NCBI GenBank assembly: GCA_004794655.1
Contig: SMMW01000585.1
Coordinates: 7,377,501 to 7,441,500 of the forward strand
Direction: 5' to 3'
Source of the DNA: Marisa cornuarietis
Taxonomy: Eukaryota; Mollusca; Gastropoda; Architaenioglossa; Ampullariidae
DNA length: 64,000 nt
Shown one piece after another: positions 13,508 to 24,908 of this stretch; the first letter of the stretch is position 1, and every line of letters begins with the position of its first letter. A program made the position numbers and the translations under genes. The notes under the pieces are model-generated. The model saw only the letters and a program-made list of their open reading frames with translations. It did no database searches and had not been told where the DNA came from.

Positions 13508-15086
13508 CCAGAGCCGGCGCTAGGGTAGGGCGAGCAGGGCGACCGCCCAAGGGCCCCGCGCCTGATAGGGGCCCCGCGCTAGCAAGTTCACCATCAGAAT
13601 GAGACAGTCCGTAATTTTCTTGAAATTCTAAAAAAAAGAAAGTAAAATATCTTGCATCCTACAATATGGCGTTGCGGGGCACAAGAGAGAGGCTTGGAGA
13701 CCCCCAAAATGGTCCTTTTCTGGGCTTAATGGAAATGCTACCAAAGTATGATCCCACAATGAAAGAACACATTCGTAGAATCAAAAACGAAGAAATATTT
13801 GACCACTACTTGGGCCATCAGACTCAAGACGAGTTGATTCAACTAATGTCATCAGAAGCTCAGAAGAAGATATTAGAGAAGGTACAAAAAGCAAAGTATT
13901 TTCTTATTCTTGACTGTACTCCCGACGTGAGTGATAAAGAACAATTAAATGAGTTTAGTGCTGCGATTTGTCGATGTGAGTGACAAGGATGTAGAAGTGT
14001 CAGAACACTTCATCAAATTTTTACATGCCGAAGATTCCACTGGCAAAGGGTTGAGAGACACTCTGCTTGAAGCACTTCCAAAACATGGGCAACAAATCGA
14101 AGACTGCAGAGGTCAAGGCTTTGATAATGGAGCAAACATGAAAGGCAAGCATCAAGGTCCTCAAGCTCGAATACTGCAAATAAGTCGCCATGAATTTTAC
14201 ATGCCTTGTGGGTGCCACAACCTTAACCTTCTTTTGGGGGACATGGCGAAATTCGATCCTCAACCCTTGACTTCTTCGGTGTGTTGCAGAGAATATACTG
14301 TGTCTTTGCAAGTTGCCCTGGCAGGTGGAAGATATTAAAAGAAAATGTCCCGTTTCTTACACCAAAAGCAAGATGGGAATGTCCCATGGAGAGCGTGAAA
14401 GCCGTAAGCTATCAAACGGCTGAAATTCAAAATGCGTTGCTACTCGTGTCTGGGACGGACAATGATCTAAAAGTGGCAAGTGAAGCTGGTTGCCTTGCAA
14501 ACTACGAGCTGGGGAATTTTGAATTTCTGGTTGCCGTCGTTGTGTGGCATGACATCCTGTTTGCCGTCAACACCGTCAGCAAAACCTTGCAGTCGTCAAA
14601 TATGCAACTCGATGTAGCCATTAAACACGTTCAATCTCTTATAAATTTCTTCATCAAGTATAGAGACAAAGGATTTATGTCAGCAATAATCACCGCAAAA
14701 GAAATAGCATCAACAATGAATATCGAACCTGTATTTAAAGAGCGCCGCCTTAGGCGAAGGAAGAGGCGATTTGAATATGAAAGTCATGGATAAACCACAG
14801 GAGACACCTGAAGAATGTTTTAGGGTTGGGTATTTCTTGTGGATCGTCGATCAAGCATTGGGATTTCTGAAGAAACGTTTTTAGCAACTAGAGCACTATG
14901 CCGGAATATTAGGCTTCCTTTACAATGTTTCACAACTGCGCACAATCACAATGAATGAATTGAGCAAACATTATCTTTAATTGGATTTTGATTTGGCATT
15001 GAGAAACGGCGATACCCGGGATTTGCTTCCAAAGGCCCCGCAATTCTATTTGCCCATGGCCCCGCACCCCCCTAGCGCCGGCTTTG
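13508..15086 (+). mobile_element. hAT-superfamily DNA transposon, frameshifted and internally deleted
   Basis: The ends are inverted repeats: CAGAGCCGGCGCTAGGG at 13509 and the reverse complement of CAAAGCCGGCGCTAGGGG ending at 15086. Flanking 8-mers ACTAGAGT (13500-13507) and ACTAGACA (15087-15094) match at six of eight positions, fitting the 8-bp target duplication of hAT elements with some decay. Both ends carry GC-rich subterminal sequence containing GGGGCC. Inside is a DUF4371/ZMYM1-like transposase broken into several frames. At 1579 bp it is shorter than an autonomous element. Confidence 0.88.
13666..14930 (+). pseudogene. DUF4371 / ZMYM1-like hAT transposase remnant
   Basis: Four frames succeed each other: 13666-13960 (GLMEMLPKYDPTMKEHI, ILDCTPDVSDKEQL), 13955-14275 (VLRFVDVSDKDVEVSEHF, GQGFDNGANMKGKHQG, MPCGCHNLNLLLGDMAK), 14281-14793 (VYC-like start, RWE box in PKARWECPMESVKAV, LVAVVVWHDILFAVNTVSK) and 14806-14930 (FRVGYFLWIVDQALGFL, with a stop). 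These are the DUF4371 and following segments of hAT-type proteins such as ZMYM1 and the 52-kDa repressor relatives. The C-terminal dimerisation domain is missing. No active transposase can be made from this copy as it stands. Confidence 0.85.
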
Positions 15087-17099
15087 ACTAGACATACAAC
15101 TACACTAGTCTACACAGAGTTTCTTTGAGAACAAAGCAGCACGATGCCATATTAACATCATAGTACACTAATACCGCAGCCAACAGAAGAGAAGGAATTA
15201 TTACAAGAACATTTTCAAAATTGCTGTAGTGCAAACATTGAGGCTTATTTTTAAAAATGTTCCCGGTATTATTAAGCTCAGGTAAACGCTATGGCATGCC
15301 TATATGTAAGAGTAACAGATACCTGAAACCATTTGTGCTATCTGCAGTCCAGCTGCTCAATCTTAGATGAGCTGTCAATGTGTGTGTATACGTGTGGGTG
15401 TGTGATGTAATTGCATATATGATTATCCTTGTTATAAGTTATATATATATATATATGATATGATTGTTACTTGCCCACTTCTTTGTCATTTCTCATTGTT
15501 TTCACTGTTGAACTAGAGCACCTTCCCATATTCAAATTGCCCACTGGGACAAATAAAGCTGGTCATTGTCATTGTCGTTGTCTTCCCTGGGGCCCATGTT
15601 GTCTTTCAGCGGCCCTGATCCTGTTTTCCAGTAAGTGGGTTATTGTATACAGAACGAATGTGTCTACAGACGTGCGAAATCACAGATGCGACAGTTATTA
15701 GAAGAATCGTGGTAAAGCGCTTAAAGGCAGCATTTTACTCTATAATAGTCAGCTGCTCAACTGTGCGCCTGGTGCTGTCTCGGCTACAGCTTATCCCTTG
15801 GTGTAGGTAAGCACACACTGTACGACCAGAAACCCGTCGAAATCCCTCCTGGCAAAGTGTTCGATAGCGATGACTGGCGTCTTCTTACCTCTTCGCCGGC
15901 AAACAAAGAAGTTTCTAAGCCTCTTTTGCATGATCACTGATCACAGTCGATCACCTTCTCCAACGTCAACGCCAGCATTGGCACCGCGCGGCTCCCGCGC
16001 CATGAGGTCATGAGGTCACAAGGTCCTGATCACCGCTCACGCCCTTTCCAGGACGACTGACGAGGAACATTCGGAGCTGAAAGTGCCCGGCACTCTGTCT
16101 ACACACCCCACTATTTTTTGGGGGGGTAGATGTTTGTAGTCTCCAGTTGTGTTTCATTGCTCCATGGTTAGGCAGGGGAGGTAATGCCGATTGAGGGCGG
16201 TTGCCGGTGCACATGGCAATGAAGAAGCCATAAGGGATGTTAAAATGGCAGAGAAGAGAAAATGAATTATTCCAAAATCAGATTATCTCGGGCAGCCCGC
16301 AGACATCCTGAGAGCTTGTGTCACGCATGTTTCTAGCGTCCTGCCCATCCCCCGCGCTCCGAAATATGGCCGTTTGATTTGTGCTAGCCTCCCCCTAACT
16401 CGATCCGACCTGATCTGACCTGACCTGACCTCACCGTTTGCTCCTCGCGATATCTGATGTTTGGTTTTGTTTAAATATTTCGTTCGAAAGTATTATTCAG
16501 AGAGATTCATCTGATATTAAGATTTCTGAGGATGAATAAAATGTCATGTGCTTTTCTTTCAACGAAGAACAGATATCTGATTGGTTTCCACCTCTTAAAA
16601 GATTTTGGTTCCAAAATTGTGTCTTTTCCCGTGGTAGGTGCTCGGGGTCTGTCACTAAGTACGTTCAGCTGCCTGTCGTATGTGCTCACGTGCACCTTAC
16701 AGTGAAGTTCAAAAAACAACTGTCAGTGACTGTCCACGTGCTGCAGGCGCCGATATGCACGCGATTGCAACACTTCGATCAGTGATCTCCCTCCTGTAAT
16801 AGCTGAGAGTCTCGTCGCCAGTGGATTCCGAGCGACGATCTTCCAGGTGGATGTGTTGAACCCCCTCCACGGCAGCTTCGCTCGAAGAGGTGCAGACATC
16901 AGTAACGAGCCTAGTCTCCATGGGTGGGACTCCGGGGCTTAATTAAGACAGGAAATGGTCTGGTTAGTGTGGAAACCTAATCAAACTCAACAGGACTTGG
17001 GTAGTGCGGACATTAATGTCCCTCCGTCGAAGGAACAAATTGGTCCCAAAATAGAGCGAAAGTTAAAGATAAAAATACTTTCTGTTTTCTCAGAGTCTA

Positions 17100-17167
17100 C
17101 CTCTCTCTCTCTCTCTCCGCCCCCCCTTCTCTCTCTCTCTCTCTTCGCTCTCTCTCTCTCTCTTCCA
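17100..17167. repeat. Interrupted (CT)n tract
   Basis: Pyrimidine tract of CT repeats broken by CCGCCCCCCC and TTCGC. Confidence 0.9.
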
Positions 17168-17402
17168 GTTTTTCAAGACTCGTATAGAACCTGAACTGGC
17201 GTAGCAGGGAGCTAATCATTTTTTATAAGGGTTGAAAGGGGTGACAGGGAAGATGCCGAGCTCTTTTACATACATCGAGAAGAGGTTAAGAACCACAGCA
17301 TCCTGCATACTGGACAGAGAATCCCAGATAAATAATATGCAAGGCGTAAGAAGCTTAACAGTGACACCATTCTCACTGCTGTTCCAAGTTGTCCGTGATT
17401 AA

Positions 17403-17403
<1 letters not shown>

Positions 17404-17492
<89 letters not shown>
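17404..17492. repeat. (TG)44 microsatellite
   Basis: 89 nt of uninterrupted TG dinucleotides; frames through it yield Cys-Val or Thr-His runs that are not genes. Confidence 0.98.
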
Positions 17493-17495
<3 letters not shown>

Positions 17496-20400
17496 AGTAT
17501 ACTTCAGAAAGAGAAGGCGACTGAAAGCATTAAATTTTAAAAGTGTTACCCCATCAACTGCTATATCTGTATTTGGCTTAGCCCGGCAATATGTATCGCA
17601 AAGAGCCTGGCTATATGCTGGGAGTCTGGACATTATTATAATTATTCGACACAGCTCTGTAAAAGGAGTCCAACGTTGTCTCAGACGTGAACAGTCAGTG
17701 CTGGTCGGCAGGACCACAACGTCTACACGGAGTGACCGCAGTCATGTGCTGCAGTTGGAGGTTCCTTGCTGGCGATACACTGAAACCGCACCGAGGTGCA
17801 GGTAGTTTCCCACAGTAAAGGCAGCAGAAGATAAGGGGGGGGGGGTGAAGAGGTTTCCTGTGAGAAAAGCCTTCAAAAAATAGTTTCTGCGCGTCTTTAC
17901 AATTAGCAACCGACCTCCCAAACATTCAGCTTCTTTTATTTGAAACTTGTTTGTCTGTCGGTAGGTTTCTGTCGTGGGATCGTTACCTAGCCTTATTGCT
18001 CCACCTCTTCATCCAAGGCACCGTTTGCTCTGCACGTCCGGCAACTCTAGCAGTGTTTGTTTTTAATTGTCTCCCCTGGGCTTTCATGATCCCTGGCGAT
18101 TGTCGGATCGAATCTATGGCATGTCTGCTAATTGGTCATCTTTGGCTCACTGAAGACGGTCAAGCTTTTTATGGGGAACACTGTATAGGCGAATTGTAAA
18201 ACGCTTCATTATTTGAGACGAGATGCGATTGTTCTAAAAAAAAATAAATGCGGTCTCTATGGAGATGCCTATAGCGAGGAAAGTGACATTAATGATTCAG
18301 TGGTGTGTAGTGTTTTATCTTTTAATTGTTACGTAAAATTCAGTGCAAGATATTATCACCTAGAATCTAAATGGAATCCAAATCCGTTCCGGTTTACGAC
18401 TGCACGCCTCCAAACATCCCCATTCAGTGCAAGAGGTCAAACTCGTGACCTCACCTTTGTTCACCGATATGCTTAATTAATATCTGGCCTAAACTCTCCT
18501 ATTGGCTGCAGCCTTGATCTCTGCATGTGTGGCTTGCCTCCTTCCTCGCATTCTTATATTTCTACGCGAGTATCTCGAGAGCGGAATGAGGAGGAATAGT
18601 CCATTGAACCGAAATGTCTACACTCGTTAAAAAAAAAAAACAAATGCACGCTGCTAAACCTTTTAGAGAATTTACGATTGCGTTCCGATATCTCAGCGGC
18701 GTTGATGGAAGCAGCTGGTGACACAACGACATCACCTGACTGCGACGTAAACAGAGACATGACTGCGGTGTAATTACGCCAATGACCGCGACGGGACTGC
18801 GACGTGACTGCCACGTACCCCACAGCAAGTGCCAAATGCTGTTGTTCAAGAAGGCTCTGTTGTATGTAAACAGCAACGAAAACAACCTTACAAACAAAAC
18901 TCAGAGCAAGAATGATCAAACACACACCCGCGCCTATATGCAAGCAACCAAACAAATGTACGCACAACCACAGACTAAGGAGCTGGGGTCTTTATTTTCC
19001 CTTCTTTTTGCTTCTGGAGATGCGATCGGTTGAAGCGGACGATTCGGTCTGCCGTTCGCAGCACTGGAAGGGAGCCCAGGGCGGACCCCAACATTTCCAG
19101 ACTGTAACGAGCTGCTCCAGACGCTCTTCAGTCGCTTCAAGTTGCCCAGAATGACTTTGCGGGCGGACAAATTGGCCGATAGGTGTCGCTGGTAGATTTA
19201 CTCCGCGGGTCTTAGAAGTCCAGCTGGCATTCGCTGACCCACAAAGACGAGCCAGACTCTTATGCACAAGTACTGTTGAAGTAACTCTTTTATTTCCTCG
19301 CTGTCTCCCCTGTTTTTCTGGCTTTCTTTCTCTTGCTCTTTCTCCCCGTCACATCTATCCGCCTGCTCATGGGTTTGGATCAAATAAAAAAAAACCTAGC
19401 TCCAGGCTAAAATGGGCTGATCTTCGTCAGAAATTGTTGCCATCGGTTGCAGATATGCTACAGATTGAGTTAGAATTAAAGTTAAAAATAAATACCTCTA
19501 AATCTGAAGTGTCTTTGAAAACGAACAACCAAAAAAATATAATGAAAAGAAGAACTCTTCAAGTCCTAAGCTTGAAAAATCTCCAAGTCAGATGAGCTAC
19601 ATAATTTGGATTATGTATTCTCTACAGTGTAGAATCCTGCATCATGTTGAAGGTTGCCGTTATTACTACTACCACCACCACCACCACTACCACCCCCTAC
19701 ACACACACACACACACCTACCTCACTCAACCCAAGCCCAAGGGCGCAGCTCAAGACTGGATGGGAAGTAAGGCAGTCTTGTAGGCAAGTGAAAAATATAC
19801 ACACAGAAGATCACCCAGTGCTAATAGCACGTACCGTGACGTGGTGTGAATTACTTGAATGGGACGTATACTTGATGTGACGTACGTATTTGATGTGACG
19901 CACGTTCATGGCCATGTAATCCGTCTTTTGGACTGGACATGTTCGCAGATTGTGATGTGTGATCTAAAATAGTGTGCAAATATTTTAAAACAATAAATAA
20001 TCTGCAGTTTCCACTCTGATCGCTTTGCACACATGCAGCAGGATTGTGGGGACCGTGGGAGGTAGTGGTTACGTACTGTGCTTGACTTCGCGCAAGATTC
20101 AGCACGTGAACAGGTTTATGTGTGCGTATAGTGGGTTGTGGTGACGTAGTCATATAACAGGACGTAGACTAGTATGATGTAGCTGTAGATCAAGCAATTA
20201 GCTGGACATAGCCAGCTGAGAAAATCCACTCCATCCCGTCAGTGTTGTCCCTCTAAGCATGCTTTATTCCGGGCCCCCGGTGGGGGATGAGGGTTCCCAT
20301 AGATCATTGAGTGTAACACAGTGTAACGCTATCCCCTGTGCACAAGCCGCGGGAACAAAGAGCTGTCCTGAAAGAGAATACTTAAAGACCCAACTACATC

Positions 20401-23054
20401 ACAGCAGACGCTGGGGATCAGAGTAAGGTTAATGACACTCAGTGGACGATGAAACCAATTAACGTGTATGTGTGTATGTGTTTTGGTTTTATTTTGTTTT
20501 CGGTTTTGTTTTTCTTTCTCTTTGGAGTGGGCACTTTAGAAGAAGAATACTACAGATTAAGAGAAGGGTGGAGGAGATGAGGAAACTGTGTTTCTGCGTT
20601 ACTTTGCCGCACATGTAACGCGTACTCCTCACGAGGTCACAATATCAAACAAGTATTAAGCTGTATGGACGCGTGTGTGTGTGTGAATGAGAGAAAGTAT
20701 AGTTTACCATCATATCAAACTGGCCAAAAAAATTACTGGGGTATCAGTGATGCAAACTGTACAGAAATTCATAATTTTGCGAGGCTTTGCTTTGTTCTAG
20801 TCAGTGCTACGGGTGAAGACTGATCCTCGGTCGTCCTGCTCATCCCCCCACTTCCTCTCTCTTCGACCTGTGCCCTCCGCGCCCCCGCAGTTCCCTTACT
20901 GACGTCATCCTGCCAGCCCCCCTACATCAAGATGTCTCCAGTCCTCCCTCGCTAACAACGAGGCGACGACACTGTCATCAGTATGTATGAGATCTCAGTC
21001 CCGCATTACGAGACCCTGTGCTTGTGTCATCCATATGCAAACAGGTTTTGTTAACAAGTTTAAGTCAGCGTCGTGCCATTGCATGATGTCCGTCAACATC
21101 ACTCTTAGTCCCCCTGTTGACCTGTAAGTGAGAGCAAACCTTTGCCTGAAACGGTGAACACTATTCTGTAGGGTCACGTAAGGGCAAAATTGAAAACGTA
21201 CTTTTAAATGTTAGTGCTGTGGTTCACCTTCAGACCCACATCTCCCTCAGGCGTTGGCGATGCAGGGAACAGACACATGAAAATGTTATTCACCGTCTTC
21301 AGACGAGACGAATGACGCTCTGTACAATGTCGAGCGGCCATTACGATGGCAAGAGAAAAGGGACGAATGTGCGTGTGTGGGAGGGGGTGTTGAGGAAGGG
21401 GTGGGGGGAGAGAGGAAGACCAGGCTCTTGGCACATAAGCTGATAGTCAGCCGCACACCACCCAACCTCCTCCAGGCCTTGCTCCACCCACCGTTACGCA
21501 TGGCTGAACGTTTTTTTTTTTCGTTCCTACCACAGAAACCCCTAATTGTCCCACCCGGCATTTACCTGAGTAGAGTTTAGCTGGCGCCGAACATCTTCCG
21601 GTATGCTGTTGACAGAGCGGGTGGGCGCGTGCTCGCTTCGTTCACTTATATTGGTGTGATTACGGGTACAAGGCGGGTTGTGCGTTGCAGTGTCACGTAT
21701 CGGGAACTAGGTGGGGGGGGGGCGATGGGGAGGGAGTCGCGTGTTTCAGCAGCTGCAATTTAAAGCTGGTCTCTGGGTAATTCTGGCAGTTAGTCAGGCC
21801 CTGTGACATGGTACCCCAGGATTAAGCGGTCGTTGTCAAATCACACTGGGACAGACTGGACTGGCCTTTAATTAACAGGCAGGAGGAGTAAGGCGGGTTA
21901 TTGTTTAGACGTAGGTACATGTCATGACAGCAAACTTTCATACATTTTATACAAAATGGTTCAAGCAAACTTTTCGTGTTATATAGAGATATAGAGAAAT
22001 AAACCCGCGCATCAGATAGGTTTGAACCGTACTAGGTTTTGAAGTTTTTAATTGTGAGTTGGCATTTAAAGCATTAAAGTCACGAGTGTATTAAAGGTAT
22101 GTCAGCCATGGCTGCCTGCTACGAGCTGGCCAAACTTCCCTTTCCGCAGTAGCCGGTGCCTCAGGAAGACGCCAATGCTGGCAGGAAGACGTCAGTCTCG
22201 GTAGGACCACCCTGATCGACTTGGGGACACACGCCTCGCCGTTCTTGACCTCTTTGACAGCAGCTGCTCATGTCATTGCCATGGAAACGGAGACAAGATC
22301 TCAGAGCGGTGCGTTTGCTGGCTGGGTCCTTGAAGCGGTTGGAGTGTGAATGACAACAGGAGCATTGGAGGGTGGGGAGAAAAATAATGTAAAAGAATTT
22401 TATTATCAAAGGGGATTTTTATGAACTAATCTAACACCGATTGCGAGCTACTTGCTGAAGCTGCAGAGCAAATACTTTTCGTTGACGTAATCGTTAAGAT
22501 GGAATGTTGAATGGCTGCACTTGCATCGCTTCGATAAGAATGTGCAAGGGTGGTGAGGGGGTAGCTGTCCTGGCTGGCTGCTGTCCACAAGCGAGAGAAA
22601 GACAAATACTCGATTGTAATGGGGTGAGTGATGGCTACTTCCTCGAAGCGGCATTTACAGGGCAGAGATGTAAGGGTAGGATGGAGAGCTCTGACGCCCC
22701 AGCTGGTGATTATACAGCTCAGTTCTAGAAGCACAATTCCTGTTACTACGGGGGGGGGGGATTAACAGCAGAGCAGATCTAGTGACATTATTGCGAGAAT
22801 GTTATGTCATGTGATCAAGTGCTCTAGCTTGCTGCAGCTTCTCTCTGTTTCCAATGCCTCCACAATAAAACAGATCTATTCAGTTTTCTACTCTACTGTA
22901 CAATAAAACATATCTATTCAGTCTTCTACTCTACTGTCCAATAATGAAATCAAATGACCACTCTGGAATGGTACCAGTGATTCTCTAAAACGGTGACAAA
23001 CTTGTCCTTGGCGACGACTGGCTCTTTCGTGAAGATCATTCAGAGGTAAGTCAT

Positions 23055-23151
<97 letters not shown>

Positions 23152-23156
23152 GTAGA
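23055..23156. repeat. (GATA)24 microsatellite
   Basis: Uninterrupted GATA units to 23150, then one variant unit GGTAGATA. Reverse frame gives an Ile-Tyr-Leu-Ser run, not a gene. Confidence 0.97.
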
Positions 23157-24171
23157 TATGTGCACACGAAATTAAGCACATTGTGAAATTCTGATACATA
23201 TTTTATTGCTAACAATGGAAGGGGTATAGAATATCTACATTACAGACTCTGAAGTGGGAAAAGAGACTACTTCCATCTAAATTCCCATCTCGTCAGCTTG
23301 AAAAAAAAATCTAACTGAACATAAGATAAAGCTCGGAAAGGCAGTCTAAAAGGTCCCCCCACCATGTTCGTTCACTTTCAAATCCCACCATCGTCACCTG
23401 ATTACAGTGCCGGAAAACAGAAGACAAATGCTTGCTGGGCCTTGTGGCGACAGAGGGACTGAGAGACCAGACACGTGCATGCCGTTAATTTTAGCAGCTG
23501 AATCTTGAAGTCTTCATGGCATCTTGGCAACTTTACGGCCTTTCGTCAAATCTGATTTTATGGTCTTGTTCTTCGGGTCTCCACACCCACTTATGTAAAT
23601 CGCAAGCGAGATCAAAGAAAAAAATCAATGACTGTAGAGACCTCGTTAAGCTTTCTACTACCAACAGCAGATAATTACAGAAGAACAAAATAAAATCTTG
23701 GAAGAACTACGGATATGCAGTGCGAGGGAAGACTGTGGAAACGCCCAAGAAAAATGGCGAAGAAATGAAGACAAATGAGGCAAGTTGACAGAAAACAGCT
23801 TTAACCCATGGAGTATCCTATATAGAATTTTAAACTAAAGAGCTAAAAAATTTGTAAACTCTATGCGTAATATATATATATATATATAGATATTACCTCA
23901 TATGCAACGCACAAGACTGCCCCTCCCCCCATAACTGTTACAGCTAATTACACAAAGGATGGATCGAAGTTTACCCTGTCTACTAATATTAAACGAGAAC
24001 TCCTGTGGCTACGAACCTAAGGATGTAGTTGGAATTCCAACCACCTCTTATCGGTATGACACGGGGTTTGCATGGTCGTTTCCAGGACCAGCTCAGTGTT
24101 CTGATAAAAATATTGAGAACGCTGTTCCATACACCAGCGTGCAGAGCAGTACAGTTATATATATATATACA

Positions 24172-24908
24172 CAGTGAAACCTCGGTTTTCGTTGATAATC
24201 CGTCCGAAAACAATCGGCAGAATCCGAAACCGACGAAAACCAAGGCAATTATTTCCATATGAATCGATGTCAATCCAATTAATTAGTTCTAGACACTCCA
24301 AAATATATACCAAATATAGTGTTCAATACTAAAAACAATAAGAAATTAATATAAAGTGAATATAAAAGACTCACTGACCCGGCCGAAACAATTGTCCCTG
24401 GTGTTCATTATAACCACCTTACCACAATGCAAATCCGTCATCTGCCAGATGGTCTCCGCTTAAAGATGTATGACGTGCCAGTCCTCTCCCCAAACGAGAA
24501 GTCCAGCAGACACTAGCGGGACAGTTAGGGAGATCTCCGCCCCGGAAACCGTTCGACCAATTACCTTCTACAAAAATAAAGAAATAACTAATTAGTACAC
24601 TACTAGAATGCTACACAATTTTTTAAAAAGCACAAAAACACTGGAAAGTAGTGGAATTGTTTGCTAGACGAGCGCGGTGATGCTCACACAACGAGAAACA
24701 ACGCTAAGAGCAAGCTCTCTATGAGTGTGAATATGCGCTATATAAATCTTCATTTATTATTATTATTTATCATTTGTTTTCGCAAAATTAGCAGCGAGGT
24801 TACGTGGGCATGCCGACGAAATCCGAGGCAACCGACGAAAACCGAAACAAATTTTTGCGTGAAAAAAATTGACGATAACCGAAGTCAACGATAACCGAGG
24901 TTTTACTG
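24172..24908. mobile_element. Non-autonomous Tigger/pogo-like DNA transposon
   Basis: The left end CAGTGAAACCTCGGTTTTCG and the reverse complement of the right end CAGTAAAACCTCGGTTATCG agree at 18 of the first 20 positions. Subterminal repeats of the type CCGACGAAAACC recur on both sides, as in pogo/Tigger elements. The right end is followed by TA, the expected target; on the left the dinucleotide is CA, a likely decay of TA. No transposase is visible inside. A LINE tail is nested at about 24690-24770. Confidence 0.75.
24690..24770 (+). mobile_element. CR1/L2-type LINE 3' tail nested in Tigger-like element
   Basis: Sequence containing TGCGCTATATAAAT followed by TTATTATTATTATT is the typical 3' end of CR1/L2-like elements; a similar tail is at 56330-56395 (GCGCTACATAAATCC then TTATTATTA). 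It lies inside the Tigger-like element and so inserted after it. Confidence 0.55.

Larger units (their letters stand above)
15095..24171. other. Long non-coding, comparatively GC-rich stretch
   Basis: No reading frame shows a recognisable domain. Low complexity includes (TA)n at about 15439-15456, (CT)n, (TG)n, (ACC)n near 19663-19690, G runs near 21711 and 22750, and (GATA)n. Confidence 0.5.

Noticed and set aside
17373..17805. Frames with Thr-His or Val-Cys repeats
   Set aside because: Translations of the (TG)44 microsatellite.
18934..19267. Overlapping GC-rich frames on the minus strand
   Set aside because: Several frames are open together because of composition; no motif was recognised and no splice structure supports an exon.
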